Source: Syntrophus sp963665935 (lineage in GTDB: Bacteria; Desulfobacterota; Syntrophia; Syntrophales; Syntrophaceae). From it: 64,000 bases of DNA. The stretch's first letter is position 1. Each line of letters opens with the position of its first letter. Shown one piece after another: positions 8,410 to 17,645 of the stretch. A program made the position numbers and the translations under genes. Where the stretch lies: positions 186,001 to 250,000 of the forward strand of contig OY762510.1 in the NCBI GenBank assembly GCA_963665935.1. The letters run 5' to 3'. The notes beneath the pieces were generated by a model. That model saw only the letters and a list, made by a program, of their open reading frames with translations, made no database searches and was not told the origin of the DNA.

Positions 8410-9165
8410 CTATCCTTCTTTCTTGATCCTTTTTTTGATTTTATCCCACGACTTGGTGATCAGGAAGCTTTCCTCCATGTTATTCACCATGGTCAAAAAT
8501 TTCGGCCAAGGAACCGAAAAAGTCAGGACCCGAGAAGGCACACAGGGACGTGCGGAGACATCAAACATCCCCAATACGGCGCGAGGATTTGAAGATTGGA
8601 GCTCCCGGTAGGGATAATCCACAATGGTTGCACACCCGGCACCAAAGGGCGAAATGACGCCGTTGGGCTGCGATTCATCATAATTGGCCAGGGTGAAAAG
8701 TCCGGACAGGACATCGGGAGAGGCAAAAAAGATGATCACCAACGGGTTGTCCTCAACTTCCATTTCGTCGAATCGCTTAAAAAGGATGCGGGGGCCGGGA
8801 GCTTGAAAGGGCTGCTGATGTTTCAAATGCTCCGCAACCAGTTCCGGAGATTTCTTGTACCGTTCGCCCTCAAGTTTTCCAGGGATGCCATAGGATAGAA
8901 AATATCCAAAATCCGGGGAGAGTTCGCTTTCGAACCCCAGGTATCTCTTTCCGCCGAAACAGCCGATGTTGCCGGAATCGAAACATTGCGTCTTTCCCTT
9001 TCGGACTTTTACGAGATCAGCCATCAAACAACGATGCCCTTTGGGTGGTTTCGCCAGGAGTTTCGGTTCTGCCAAGTCGGCATAATAAAAGCCGATCGGC
9101 AATTCAGCACCAGGGAAATACCGGGACCAGCGCCTTAAGAATCGCTCCTTCACTTCAATGTCCAT
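8410..9165 (-). CDS. DUF169 family protein
   Basis: Predicted 251 residues. The ATG at 9165 is chosen because AAAGGAGGAGAG precedes it; an in-frame start at 9192 has none. PIGFYYAD, the cysteine-containing CLMADLVKVRKGKTQCF and the glycine-rich CFGGKRYLGF are hallmarks of DUF169, a family common in anaerobes and methanogens without an established activity. Later the protein has ISPFGAGCATIVDYPYREL and the C-terminal pattern VPWPKFLTMVNNMEESFL. It is transcribed convergently with the Fe-S protein, 25 bases apart. No function is claimed. Confidence 0.75.
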   Translation of the reverse strand: MDIEVKERFLRRWSRYFPGAELPIGFYYADLAEPKLLAKPPKGHRCLMADLVKVRKGKTQCFDSGNIGCFGGKRYLGFESELSPDFGYFLSYGIPGKLEGERYKKSPELVAEHLKHQQPFQAPGPRILFKRFDEMEVEDNPLVIIFFASPDVLSGLFTLANYDESQPNGVISPFGAGCATIVDYPYRELQSSNPRAVLGMFDVSARPCVPSRVLTFSVPWPKFLTMVNNMEESFLITKSWDKIKKRIKKEG

Positions 9166-9384
9166 TTCTCTCCTCCTTTTTTTTGGAATCAACCAGAGAT
9201 CTGAAAAAGAAAAAAATGCAATGGGACGGTTCAGAATTGACCTTTCGGGAAAAGCCTTTGCATGTAAAAATCAAACCGTGCAATAGTCCATTCCAACAGG
9301 GTGAAAAAATATCATCCATAATTTTAGTCATAACCCGTTGCAATCTTCTAAATACGATTTCGTAACTAAGGGAGGCATGAACGC

Positions 9385-10404
9385 ATGTATCAACAATTGT
9401 CAATGGAAAGGATCAGCCGTTATGCTCGGCTTGCCTTACCCCTCATGTCCAAACATGACATACCCTTAATACCAGAGAATTATTCTATTTGGTTTACATA
9501 TGTTTCCGGTGTCGACAAAGATCTGACGAACAGGATCGACATGATCATTAAAAATGGAGCTTACTTCACACATACGACAAATGAAGAGCTTTATCGTCAA
9601 TTTTTCACCGAAAAAAATGATCATGAATTAGAAAGGATACATGAGGATTTACATCTGGCCTTGGTCACGATTATCAAACATCTGATGGAATTGTCTGGTC
9701 AGTCCCAGGATTACGAATCCTTTGTTTCTGATTCCGTCAGTATGTTGTCCGAAAAATCTTCATTAGAAGATATCAAGAATATTACCAGGGAAATCATAAA
9801 AAAAACAAAAATAATGACGACATTCAGCAAGACCCTCAAGAATGAATTGAATAATACCATGAAAACCCTTGAGGTTCTCAAGAAAGATTTCGAACAGATC
9901 AAAATGGAGATCATCGAAGATTTTCTCACAGGTATGGCCAATAGAAAGGCTTTCGATGAAACCCTTGCCATCAAGATGGAAGAAGCCATGGTTGAGTCCA
10001 AGGATTTGTCCTTACTGCTCATCGATATAGATCATTTTAAGAAATTCAATGACAAGCATGGACATCTCATAGGAGATGAAGTGTTGAAGTTTGTGGCGAA
10101 GAAGACAAGAGAAATGGTACGGGGAATAGATTTTGTGGCACGCTTCGGCGGTGAGGAATTCGCTGTTCTTCTGCCTCAGACTTCTCTTAAAGGGGCTGTG
10201 GTGGTGGCAGAGAATATCAGAAAATTCTTTGTCCAGGTACAATTAAAGGCTTCATCGACCTCAAAACCCCTGGGAAGTTTAACGGTATCCGTCGGCGTGA
10301 CAAGTTACCGCCCGGGAGAACCTCCGGAAACATTTCTCGACCGTTGTGATCAAGCACTTTACTCTGCCAAGAAGGCGGGCAGAAACAAGGTAGCTTGCGC
10401 GTGA
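9385..10404 (+). CDS. GGDEF diguanylate cyclase
   Basis: Predicted 339 residues. The first ~165 residues are helical with a coiled-coil-like stretch (about 95-165) and no membrane segment. The C-terminal GGDEF domain starts with DFLTGMANRKAFDE. The active-site motif is RFGGEEFAVLLP (GGEEF near residue 254). The product-inhibition I-site RGID sits five residues before it, so the cyclase is probably active and feedback-controlled. No EAL or HD-GYP partner is adjacent. The N-terminal half has no recognised sensor domain. The promoter is presumably in the ~220 bases between the divergent DUF169 gene and this one. Confidence 0.9.
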   Translation: MYQQLSMERISRYARLALPLMSKHDIPLIPENYSIWFTYVSGVDKDLTNRIDMIIKNGAYFTHTTNEELYRQFFTEKNDHELERIHEDLHLALVTIIKHLMELSGQSQDYESFVSDSVSMLSEKSSLEDIKNITREIIKKTKIMTTFSKTLKNELNNTMKTLEVLKKDFEQIKMEIIEDFLTGMANRKAFDETLAIKMEEAMVESKDLSLLLIDIDHFKKFNDKHGHLIGDEVLKFVAKKTREMVRGIDFVARFGGEEFAVLLPQTSLKGAVVVAENIRKFFVQVQLKASSTSKPLGSLTVSVGVTSYRPGEPPETFLDRCDQALYSAKKAGRNKVACA

Positions 10405-10774
10405 CGGACCTATGACGAAATGATTGGCATAGAAACCTTACGGGTTGCACGTCCATTGGTGTTCCAAATCTAAAGAAACTTGCTACAAAAATACGCTCTC
10501 CTCAAATTTCACTTTCAATAAAAATCCGGCACGCCTTGTATTCCCCCTGAACGTTTTCAGCTAATTCTAGCAAACTGATTCTGTTTCTGATAAAGTTATT
10601 ACTAAGTGATTAATATGTTTATTAATGCTTTTTTATTGATTGCTTCGAACAATCGATGGGGACTGGCTGCTTTTTTGAAAACTGTCAACTCGAGCCCTTC
10701 TCCCTACCTATTCATCTTTCCTGCTGTCCACTTTTCTCGACAGGCAACGAATAAAGGTTTAATGGAAATGTAAA
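10405..10774. other. Intergenic region, AT-rich
   Basis: These 370 bases between the cyclase and the kinase become very AT-rich around 10540-10670, as expected of a promoter region. A small weak hairpin (GATTG...CAATC) lies near 10640-10660. I see no gene, no terminator with a T-run and no recognisable riboswitch. Confidence 0.4.
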
Positions 10775-13540
10775 ATGAGCGATAGCAATCAATTGTATCA
10801 AGAACTTATCGAGGAAAATACCCGCCTGAAAAAGAGGATTCAGGAACTTGAAGAGCAAGGACATCCGACGGATAAGAGGAAGGAAACCTTTCTTGAAGAT
10901 GAAGCGCTCTTTCGATTTATCGTGGAGAATTCCCTCGATATCGTCTCTATTTTCAACCTGAACCTGCAGCTTTCCTATGTCAGTCCCGTTGTTGCCAACA
11001 TCCTGGGGTTTTCCGTCGAAGAAATGAGGGGGAAAACCTTCGACCAGATATTCCCCCCGGAATCCCTTGAGCGTATCCGCTCTGTTATAGCAGAAGAAAT
11101 GCAGCAGGAAGCATCCGGAATGGCCGATCCCACAAGGGTGTGCATCCTGGAGGTTGAAGCATATAAAAAGGACGGCTCCCGCCTCTGGATGGAGATTAGA
11201 TTCTCCTTCCTGCGAAATCGGGATGGCAAGGCTCTCGGCATCCTGGCCGTATCCCAGGACATCAGTCATCGTTATCAAGTGGAACAGGCGCTGCGAGAAT
11301 CCGAAGCATACCTCCGAACCATCTTCGACAACACGCACGATGCCATATTTATTCACGACGTTGAGGGGAACGTTCTGGACTGCAACCGGAGGCGGCTGGA
11401 GTTATACGGCATTACCCGGGAGCAGGCCCTTTCCGGATCCATTGTCAAGGATTTCTCCGGCCCGGAGAATCCCTTTGAAAAGCTGCCTGGCTTGTGGGAT
11501 CGGGCTCTGAAAGGGGAGCCGGTATCCTTCGAATGGAAGGCAATGCGACCGAGCGACGGATCAACTTTCGACGTGGAGGTCTCGCTCAAGCGGATTGTTT
11601 TGGGCGGCCGGCCGGTCATCCTTTCAAACGCCCGGGATATCTCTGCCCACAAGGCATGGGAGACTGCTCTGCGAGAGAGCGAGGAGAAGTTCCGCGCCTT
11701 GGTGGAAAACTGCGGTGACGGGGTTCTCCGTATAGATCGAAACCATCGTTATCTCTATGCCAACTCCGTCGTCACGGAACACACGGGCATCCCTGCCAAG
11801 AACTTTATCGGCAAGACAATCCATGAACTCGGCCTTCCGGAGGAGATAGGCTCCCCGTGGTACAACGCTGTCGAGCAGACTTTCCGTTCCGGGGAGATTC
11901 AGCGTCTTATCTTTCAGTTTCCCAACGGCCGGTGGTTTGAATCAATCCACATCCCGGAAAGGGACGATACGGGACAAGTCAAGGCGGTGATTGCCTCGGT
12001 GCGCGATATAACAGAACACAAAAAAAACGAAGTCATGCTGGCAAGACTTTTTCAGGCTGCCCCACTGGTTATCTGCGCCATCGATGCCCGGCGAATCATA
12101 AGCAAAGTCAATGATTATGCCTTTAAGACCTTCGGCTATACTCCGGAAGAAATGCTGGGGCACGATCCAAGATTTCTCTATTTCAGTAACCAAGACTATC
12201 AGGATGCCGCAGAGGCACTCTACACCCCGGACGACCCCACCCGGGAACTGCGGATGAAGCGAAAGGACGGTCAGGCCATCTGGGCGCTGATCAGCCGATC
12301 CCATCTCAGTGGCAGGGATTCTTCTGAAGGATCGATCGTTGTCGTGCAGGACATAACAGCCCGAAAAGCCCTAGAGGAACAACTCCGCCAGGCCCAGAAG
12401 ATGGAAGCCATCGGCCAACTGGCGGGTGGGGTTGCTCATGACTTCAACAACATGCTCCAGGCTATCCTGGGATACACCAATATCGTGCTGCATATGCTCG
12501 AACCGGATGACAAACGTTATAAAAAGTTGATGGAAGTTGAAAAGGCCGGAGAAAAGGCGGCCCAGCTAACCAGGCAGTTGCTCGCTTTCAGCAGGCGGCA
12601 GGTGCTTAAGCTCGGCCCGCTGGATCTGAACCAGATCATCGATGATCTGCTGAAGATGCTCCGCCGCCTCATCGGCGAAAACATCGACTTGAATCTTGTT
12701 ACGGACAAGGCATTATGGACGGTAAACGCCGACCGCGGGCAGATGGAACAGGTGCTCCTCAATCTCTGCGTCAATGCCCGGGATGCCATGCCTGACGGAG
12801 GATGGCTGTCCATTGAAACAGCCAATGTCTCGTTCGACGAGGACTTTTGCGTCAGACACGATTGGGCAAAGCCGGGGGATTACGTCCTGTTGAGCATTAC
12901 CGATTCCGGCTGCGGCATGGACGAAGAGACAAAACAGAGGATATTTGAACCCTTCTTTACCACGAAGGAACAGGGACGGGGCACCGGCCTGGGACTGGCG
13001 ACCGTTTACGGCATAGTGCGGCAGCACGAAGGGATGGTCTATGTCTACAGCGAAGTCGGGAAGGGAACCAGATTCAACGTCTATCTCCCGGCTATTGAAA
13101 AACCGGCGGATGAAATCCCTGCCGAAGCACCGGAACCGGTCTCCGGAGGGTATGAAACCATTCTGCTGGCAGAGGATGATGAACCCCTCCGATTTCTGAC
13201 GGAAGAGATCCTCAAGTCGGCGGGTTATCGCGTACTGACGGCCGTCGATGGGAAAGACGCCCTGCGCATCTACCGAAAACATGAAAAGGACATCGACCTG
13301 TTGCTGCTGGATGTCGTCATGCCCCGGAAAGGTGGACGCGAGGCATGTGATGAAATCCGCACGATCCGTCCCGGTATTCCCTGTATTTTTATGAGTGGAT
13401 ACAGTGAAGATGCCATTTCCAAGAACTTTGTCGTGGAACAGGAATTCCGCCTGATCCATAAGCCGTTCAAGAGTTTGGATTTATTGAGAATGTTACGACA
13501 GGAGCTGGATCATCCTCAGCGGGAAGGCGTTTGGGAATAG
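10775..13540 (+). CDS. Hybrid sensor histidine kinase with four PAS domains and a receiver
   Basis: Predicted 921 residues, with no signal peptide or membrane segment, so cytoplasmic. After a short coiled coil come four PAS domains (roughly 40-170, 175-300, 300-420, 425-535). The HisKA box GGVAHDFNNMLQAI carries the phospho-accepting His near residue 553. The ATPase domain shows N, G1 (DSGCGM), F (FEPFFTTK) and G2 (GTGLGLATVYGI) boxes. The C-terminal receiver has the acidic pair AEDDE, the acceptor Asp in LLLLDVVMP (near 844) and HKPF. The HDFNN type of HisKA is common in large deltaproteobacterial kinases. No cognate regulator is adjacent; the upstream c-di-GMP cyclase may be functionally linked (inference). 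Confidence 0.93.
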   Translation: MSDSNQLYQELIEENTRLKKRIQELEEQGHPTDKRKETFLEDEALFRFIVENSLDIVSIFNLNLQLSYVSPVVANILGFSVEEMRGKTFDQIFPPESLERIRSVIAEEMQQEASGMADPTRVCILEVEAYKKDGSRLWMEIRFSFLRNRDGKALGILAVSQDISHRYQVEQALRESEAYLRTIFDNTHDAIFIHDVEGNVLDCNRRRLELYGITREQALSGSIVKDFSGPENPFEKLPGLWDRALKGEPVSFEWKAMRPSDGSTFDVEVSLKRIVLGGRPVILSNARDISAHKAWETALRESEEKFRALVENCGDGVLRIDRNHRYLYANSVVTEHTGIPAKNFIGKTIHELGLPEEIGSPWYNAVEQTFRSGEIQRLIFQFPNGRWFESIHIPERDDTGQVKAVIASVRDITEHKKNEVMLARLFQAAPLVICAIDARRIISKVNDYAFKTFGYTPEEMLGHDPRFLYFSNQDYQDAAEALYTPDDPTRELRMKRKDGQAIWALISRSHLSGRDSSEGSIVVVQDITARKALEEQLRQAQKMEAIGQLAGGVAHDFNNMLQAILGYTNIVLHMLEPDDKRYKKLMEVEKAGEKAAQLTRQLLAFSRRQVLKLGPLDLNQIIDDLLKMLRRLIGENIDLNLVTDKALWTVNADRGQMEQVLLNLCVNARDAMPDGGWLSIETANVSFDEDFCVRHDWAKPGDYVLLSITDSGCGMDEETKQRIFEPFFTTKEQGRGTGLGLATVYGIVRQHEGMVYVYSEVGKGTRFNVYLPAIEKPADEIPAEAPEPVSGGYETILLAEDDEPLRFLTEEILKSAGYRVLTAVDGKDALRIYRKHEKDIDLLLLDVVMPRKGGREACDEIRTIRPGIPCIFMSGYSEDAISKNFVVEQEFRLIHKPFKSLDLLRMLRQELDHPQREGVWE

Positions 13541-13589
13541 CTGTCGCTTTTCCATTCTTGATATCACTGAAAAGGGATAAAGAGGCACA

Positions 13590-13632
13590 AAAAAAGGGCC
13601 TCCCAGTTCGACGAACATGAGAGGCCCTTTTT
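13590..13632. terminator. Bidirectional intrinsic terminator
   Basis: Twelve-base perfect stem AAAAAGGGCCTC / GAGGCCCTTTTT with an 18-base loop. A-tract and T-tract on either side allow it to stop both the kinase mRNA (plus) and the HU mRNA (minus), which converge here. Confidence 0.9.
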
Positions 13633-13653
13633 CTTCAATTCAATTAGCCAAGA

Positions 13654-13929
13654 TTATTTTTTTGCTACGGCATCCTTCAGCTTCTTGCCCGCTGTAAACT
13701 TGGGGACTTTCTTCGCTTTAATTTTGATTGGTTTCCCGGTCTGTGGATTGCGTCCAGTTCTGGCTGCCCTCTTAGCAACCTTGAACGTGCCGAAGCCGAT
13801 GAGTGTTACGGATTCACCCTTCTTAAGAGCTTCTGTCATCGATCCAAGAACACATGCAACGGTTTCCTGCGCTAACTTCTTTTTCCCAACAACTTTTGTT
13901 ACTGCCTCAACCAAATCACCTTTATTCAT
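13654..13929 (-). CDS. hup: HU-family DNA-binding protein
   Basis: Predicted 91 residues, the standard HU length. It starts MNKGDLVEAVTKVVGKKKLA and has the family signature GFGTFKVAKRAARTGRNPQTG, which forms the DNA-binding arm with the conserved NPQTG tip, followed by a lysine-rich C-terminus. A GGAGGAAAAGGG site precedes the ATG. It is a single-gene unit with its own promoter region (13930-14110) and the strong terminator at 13590-13632. It probably compacts the nucleoid and assists in replication and recombination. Confidence 0.96.
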   Translation of the reverse strand: MNKGDLVEAVTKVVGKKKLAQETVACVLGSMTEALKKGESVTLIGFGTFKVAKRAARTGRNPQTGKPIKIKAKKVPKFTAGKKLKDAVAKK

Positions 13930-14116
13930 CCCTTTTCCTCCATAGAAATGTTGTTTGTCAATAACTACGGCAGTTACACAGTCTATTCAGACCGGAAGTA
14001 TTATGTAAAGGGCATTTAATAAAAAGTCAACAAATATTATTAATAAAATCAGCAATTAACGAGATAAATTTTTGGATTCCACCGTCAATTAGGATTTTCA
14101 GCTCATTACCTCCTGT

Positions 14117-14137
14117 TTCCTGAAGAGGAATCAGGAA
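14117..14137. other. Small hairpin
   Basis: TTCCTGA at 14117-14123 pairs with TCAGGAA at 14131-14137. It lies between the HU promoter region and the pilin operon end. No T-run follows on either strand, so its role is uncertain. Confidence 0.45.
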
Positions 14138-14158
14138 TTATTGCGTTACAACGACAAA

Positions 14159-14180
14159 GACCTACTCGCTTGAGTAGGTC
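14159..14180 (-). terminator. Hairpin downstream of the pilin operon
   Basis: Nine-base perfect stem GACCTACTC / GAGTAGGTC with a four-base loop, about 30 bases after the last pilin gene. On the minus strand only a short T-rich stretch (TTTGTCGTT) follows, so termination may be weak. Confidence 0.6.
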
Positions 14181-14210
14181 CGTCCGAAAAAACCTAAGAA
14201 CAGATATCCG

Positions 14211-15848
14211 TCAATTGGTTACTTGACGCCAGGAAATCTTTTCCAGATTTCTTACCCGCGGTGTTCCCGGCGGCAGATTACTCAGACTGATGTTGTATGA
14301 CCAGTTTCGGGTCGGTGCGTTGTAAACGCTGCCCGTCCCTGGCCATTTTGTTGTAGCCTGCTGACTTTGCCAGAGGCACGCCAGAGATCCACCATAGGTG
14401 AAGGTCTTTCCGGACCAGTTTTCCAGAAAGCGGATGAGATTTTCCACACCTCCACTGTAATTGCTTCCGGCAGTCGCCACATTCCCGGTCACAACGGCAG
14501 TATTGACCGTTGTGGCGGTAGCGGTGCGGCTGGATATGCCGGAGGCGCTGCTCGTGTCGTTCCAGCTGTTGGAAAGAACCGTCAAGGCATCGGAGAAAAC
14601 CGCGGCTGCCTTGTTGTCCGTATTGTAATCGCCCTGGATGTAAAGGGGATTGTTTGTAGCCACGGAAAGCCCTCCGGTAGGCAGGCTGCTGCCGTTTACC
14701 AGACGTACCGCCGGGTTCGTGATGTTGTCGGAAGAAACATAGAGAATGCCGGAATCACATCCTGTGGGAGGATCATTCAACGCAGCCATAGCCACAGGGT
14801 TTGACGCAAGCACTGAGACATCCACCTGCACGGTAGACATGACTTTGCTTTCCCGCTGGTCCGTAAAATCGGAGCTGGTGACGGTGATGGGATTTGTATA
14901 AGTCCCGCCGGCCGTAAGATCGAGAACGTTGCCGCTCTTGTCATAGGCGGTACCGTCAATGATGCGCAGTCCGGATTGTGCATAGAGGCTGCTGGAATCG
15001 GTGGTGCCGAGAATGTCAATGGGGTTTGAACTCGATGTTGCTAAGGGCATATTGAGACTCGTAATGCCGTGATCTTCCGATTTAACCGTTCCACCCCACG
15101 TACTGGTCGCATCCTCCTTCCACGTTGAGCTGGAACTGTCAAAATTCAACCCTTTAAGCGTGCCTGAGGAATTCGCAATCATTATGTTATTGGTCCCGGG
15201 TGAAACCGTGGAGTCCTTCCTCCCGTGATAAATGTCACCGGCCGACGTGACTCGGGTATTGATCGTAAGCGTCGCTGAGGAATACATATACATATCGCTG
15301 TTGGAATGAATGCGTCCGCCTGAAAAAGTCATGTTGGCCCCCGGGCACATCTCGAGGTCCTGTTCATAGAAGATGCCGAACTGGAACAAGGGGATGAGCT
15401 GGTCTTCCATATTATAGATCACCGTGGCGCTGGAGTTTGTGTTGTTTTTGGCAGCGGTGGAAGTAATTGTATAATTCTGGCAGTAAGCCATCAGTCCGGC
15501 ATAATCCCCCTTTGTCACTGTCTTCTGAGTAACAGTCCCGTTTGTGGCAAGGAACCCGGAAGTTGTAAAAGAAAATCCGCTCATCGTTGGCGGCACAACG
15601 CTGGAGGTGGATCCATTCAAGACCTTCAAGGCAGCGCGCAGCCGGTTCACTCCATACTCGGCGCCGGCTTCGGCGGCATAGAGGGCCTCCGATCCTGATC
15701 TATAATTGCCGCTGATTTTCAAGTCCGTGGTGCTGTTCAGAAGAGCCGTTGTTCCGAGAATGGCTAAAACGGCAACAAGGAGTATTCCGACCACCAGCAT
15801 GACACCTTTTTCATCTGCCAACGGTTTTATGATTCTGTTCAGTTTCAT
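14211..15848 (-). CDS. PilX-like pilus assembly protein
   Basis: Predicted 545 residues, with an AAGGAG site just before the ATG. The N-terminus (EKGVMLVVGILLVAVLAILGTTALL) is a hydrophobic pilin-like helix of the PilX_N type, followed by SGSEALYAAEAGAEYGVNRLR, the usual AAEAGAE motif. It lacks the classic GFTLIE cleavage site, as PilX proteins usually do. The long C-terminal part is Ser/Thr/Gly-rich and probably beta-rich, much longer than Neisseria or Pseudomonas PilX, and may be an adhesive or structural surface domain (inference). It is the last gene of the minor-pilin operon. Confidence 0.8.
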   Translation of the reverse strand: MKLNRIIKPLADEKGVMLVVGILLVAVLAILGTTALLNSTTDLKISGNYRSGSEALYAAEAGAEYGVNRLRAALKVLNGSTSSVVPPTMSGFSFTTSGFLATNGTVTQKTVTKGDYAGLMAYCQNYTITSTAAKNNTNSSATVIYNMEDQLIPLFQFGIFYEQDLEMCPGANMTFSGGRIHSNSDMYMYSSATLTINTRVTSAGDIYHGRKDSTVSPGTNNIMIANSSGTLKGLNFDSSSSTWKEDATSTWGGTVKSEDHGITSLNMPLATSSSNPIDILGTTDSSSLYAQSGLRIIDGTAYDKSGNVLDLTAGGTYTNPITVTSSDFTDQRESKVMSTVQVDVSVLASNPVAMAALNDPPTGCDSGILYVSSDNITNPAVRLVNGSSLPTGGLSVATNNPLYIQGDYNTDNKAAAVFSDALTVLSNSWNDTSSASGISSRTATATTVNTAVVTGNVATAGSNYSGGVENLIRFLENWSGKTFTYGGSLACLWQSQQATTKWPGTGSVYNAPTRNWSYNISLSNLPPGTPRVRNLEKISWRQVTN

Positions 15849-15895
15849 ACATGCTCCTTATCAATTTTCAAATCTTGAATTTTCCGGCAAAATTA

Positions 15896-16648
15896 CTACT
15901 TTTTCTTAGTTGTTGTCTTCGTTGTAGTCGAAGTGGTTGATGACGATGATGTCGTTGATGATGAGCTTGAAGATGAGCTTGAAGATGAGCTCGTTGTTGA
16001 GGTCGACGCCACTATGCTGTCATCCGCCGGCAGATTTCGAATAGCCACCTCGGAAGAAAGATTGTAGGTCCTGTAGCTTGCCGTGTTTGAATCCGGTTTG
16101 GCAGACTGTGCCGTCAAGGATACCTGCACCGCCCTGATACTATCGAGTTGGGCAGACGTTGGCGTCGTTGTCTGGGTTCCGTCATCGAGAATGTACGTGA
16201 AATTTAAATTTTCAATATGTTCCACAACCGGATTCTTCGTTCCGTTGGACGTTCTCCCCAGACATTTCACACCATCCGAGGTATAGAGGTCATAGCTGAT
16301 GTTTTCATTCGGATTTGTAGAATCAGCGGTGGTGTCTCCATCACCGTCGAGGTCGGAGATGAAACTGATGGAATTGGCCGTCGCGGCAGTGATCCCAGGC
16401 TTGTTCGTACCGGTCATACTGGTAGGATTATAGCCGGCGATCCGGATTTCCCGGGAAAGTATGTCCATGGCGGACCGGGCATTCTGTTGTAATTCGACCA
16501 TCTGTTCCTGATTACTTAATGTTTTATCCTGCACGTTAAAGAAATCGTACATTGCATAAAGAACAACAAGTCCTATTCCCATTGCAATCAACAATTCAAG
16601 GACGGTAAAACCAAGCGCCCCGGCATTTTTTTTTAAATATCGTTGCAT
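15896..16648 (-). CDS. PilW-like minor prepilin with Ser/Thr-rich tail
   Basis: Predicted 250 residues from the ATG at 16648, which leaves the expected short leader MQRYLKKNAGALG before FTVLELLIAMGIGLVVLYAM (prepilin cleavage after G, Glu at +5). The next part QMVELQQNARSAMDILSREIRIAGYN is the PilW signature. The last ~45 residues are almost only Ser and Thr, ending in TTTKTTTKKK, encoded by short tandem repeats. It probably acts in priming type IV pilus or pseudopilus assembly. The tail is unusual for PilW. Confidence 0.85.
   Translation of the reverse strand: MQRYLKKNAGALGFTVLELLIAMGIGLVVLYAMYDFFNVQDKTLSNQEQMVELQQNARSAMDILSREIRIAGYNPTSMTGTNKPGITAATANSISFISDLDGDGDTTADSTNPNENISYDLYTSDGVKCLGRTSNGTKNPVVEHIENLNFTYILDDGTQTTTPTSAQLDSIRAVQVSLTAQSAKPDSNTASYRTYNLSSEVAIRNLPADDSIVASTSTTSSSSSSSSSSSSTTSSSSTTSTTTKTTTKKK
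15957..15993. repeat. Tandem 12-base repeats encoding the serine tail
   Basis: On the plus strand GATGAGCTTGAA occurs twice in tandem (15960-15983), with partial copies on both sides. It encodes Ser-rich residues of the PilW-like protein and is a likely slippage site. Confidence 0.75.
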
Positions 16649-16686
16649 AGAAGAGAGAATCCTTTCTGCAATGACCCTGTCATCGA

Positions 16687-17136
16687 TTATTGTGCTACCT
16701 TGGAGTTTAATGTGACCTGACGGGAATAACCCATGCTGGACCACGTCACACTTACCGTAATGTTTTTCATATCATCTGATGGATCGGCATCTGCAGCATC
16801 GGGATCCACTGTCGCAATGGTCCACGATCTTGTGAAGTATGCCCCGGCCGCCGACGTTTGAACCGTTCCGGAACTCGTTGCATAATCCGTATTGGTACCG
16901 TCCGTCAAAACCGCATAATCTGTATTTTTTAATTCTTCCAGTTTTTGCCCGGCCAATGTCGTTGCTGTTGTACTGGCCTTGCTGGAGGCGTTCGCCTTGA
17001 CAACTGTCGCTGTTAAACCGACCATTTCCGTCAGGGCAAAAACGAGAATCAAAATGGCCACGAGAACCTCAAGCATTGTAAAACCGGCGCAGCTATTTAT
17101 CCGTTTCATCCCTGTTTTTATAAGGGTATGTTTCAT
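16687..17136 (-). CDS. PilV-like minor prepilin
   Basis: Predicted 149 residues. The leader ends in CAG and is followed by FTMLEVLVAILILVFALTEM, a class III prepilin helix with Glu at +5 (FTxLEV is typical of PilV/GspI). The mature part has KASTTATTLAGQKLEELKN, the usual PilV continuation, and a C-terminal beta region. The start could instead be the ATG at 17109; neither has a strong ribosome site. It lies 38 bases before the PilW-like gene in the same operon. Confidence 0.85.
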   Translation of the reverse strand: MKHTLIKTGMKRINSCAGFTMLEVLVAILILVFALTEMVGLTATVVKANASSKASTTATTLAGQKLEELKNTDYAVLTDGTNTDYATSSGTVQTSAAGAYFTRSWTIATVDPDAADADPSDDMKNITVSVTWSSMGYSRQVTLNSKVAQ

Positions 17137-17174
17137 GTTATTATAGAGAAATTCTACGGTTAAAATGGTTAACG

Positions 17175-17645
17175 TTAAGAATTTTCATCAATTTTGATAC
17201 GCCCACCCGACGAAATCTTAACATAGAGTTGATCCCCCTTTGAGTTGGAGACGATTATTTTTCCGTTAACAGCTGTCCCGTTTCCATGAAACACAGGATT
17301 GTATCCCGATGAAGACGATGCAAAAGTAACATCGTAGTAATCCGGATGAATATCCTTGGAAGGTCCGCCTTCTCCCGTATCCACGGTCTGGTTATTATTC
17401 ACATCCCGGACAATCTGATATTGATGGCTGTTGGTTAACGATACAATGACTTTATTGTTTTGACTGACCGCCTGCATCCGGGCGTTCATCAAGTCGGATG
17501 CAATCGCACGGGCGGCGCCGCTTAATCGGCGTTGCGCCATGAATTCTTGAAAGTTGGGAGCAGCGATAGCGGCGAGAATCGCCATAATGGCCATGGCAAC
17601 GACCAATTCAATTACGGTGAAACCTTTTGACGAATCCTGCGTCAT
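17175..17645 (-). CDS. FimT/GspH-like minor prepilin
   Basis: Predicted 156 residues. The start at 17645 is chosen because AGGAGAG precedes it and it gives the short leader MTQDSSKG before FTVIELVVAMAIMAILAAIA. The sequence after the helix (PNFQEFMAQRRLSGAARAIA, then SDLMNARMQAVSQN) is the GspH/FimT domain. It is the first gene of the operon FimT-PilV-PilW-PilX. In type IV pilus systems FimT is a minor pilin that has been linked to DNA uptake. Confidence 0.9.
   Translation of the reverse strand: MTQDSSKGFTVIELVVAMAIMAILAAIAAPNFQEFMAQRRLSGAARAIASDLMNARMQAVSQNNKVIVSLTNSHQYQIVRDVNNNQTVDTGEGGPSKDIHPDYYDVTFASSSSGYNPVFHGNGTAVNGKIIVSNSKGDQLYVKISSGGRIKIDENS

Noticed and set aside
10405..10774. Riboswitch or small RNA before the histidine kinase
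   Set aside because: Only a weak hairpin and AT-rich sequence are present; nothing resembles a known riboswitch core.
15900..16010. CRISPR-like repeats
   Set aside because: The repeats are short tandem units without spacers and lie inside a coding sequence; no CRISPR array was seen anywhere.
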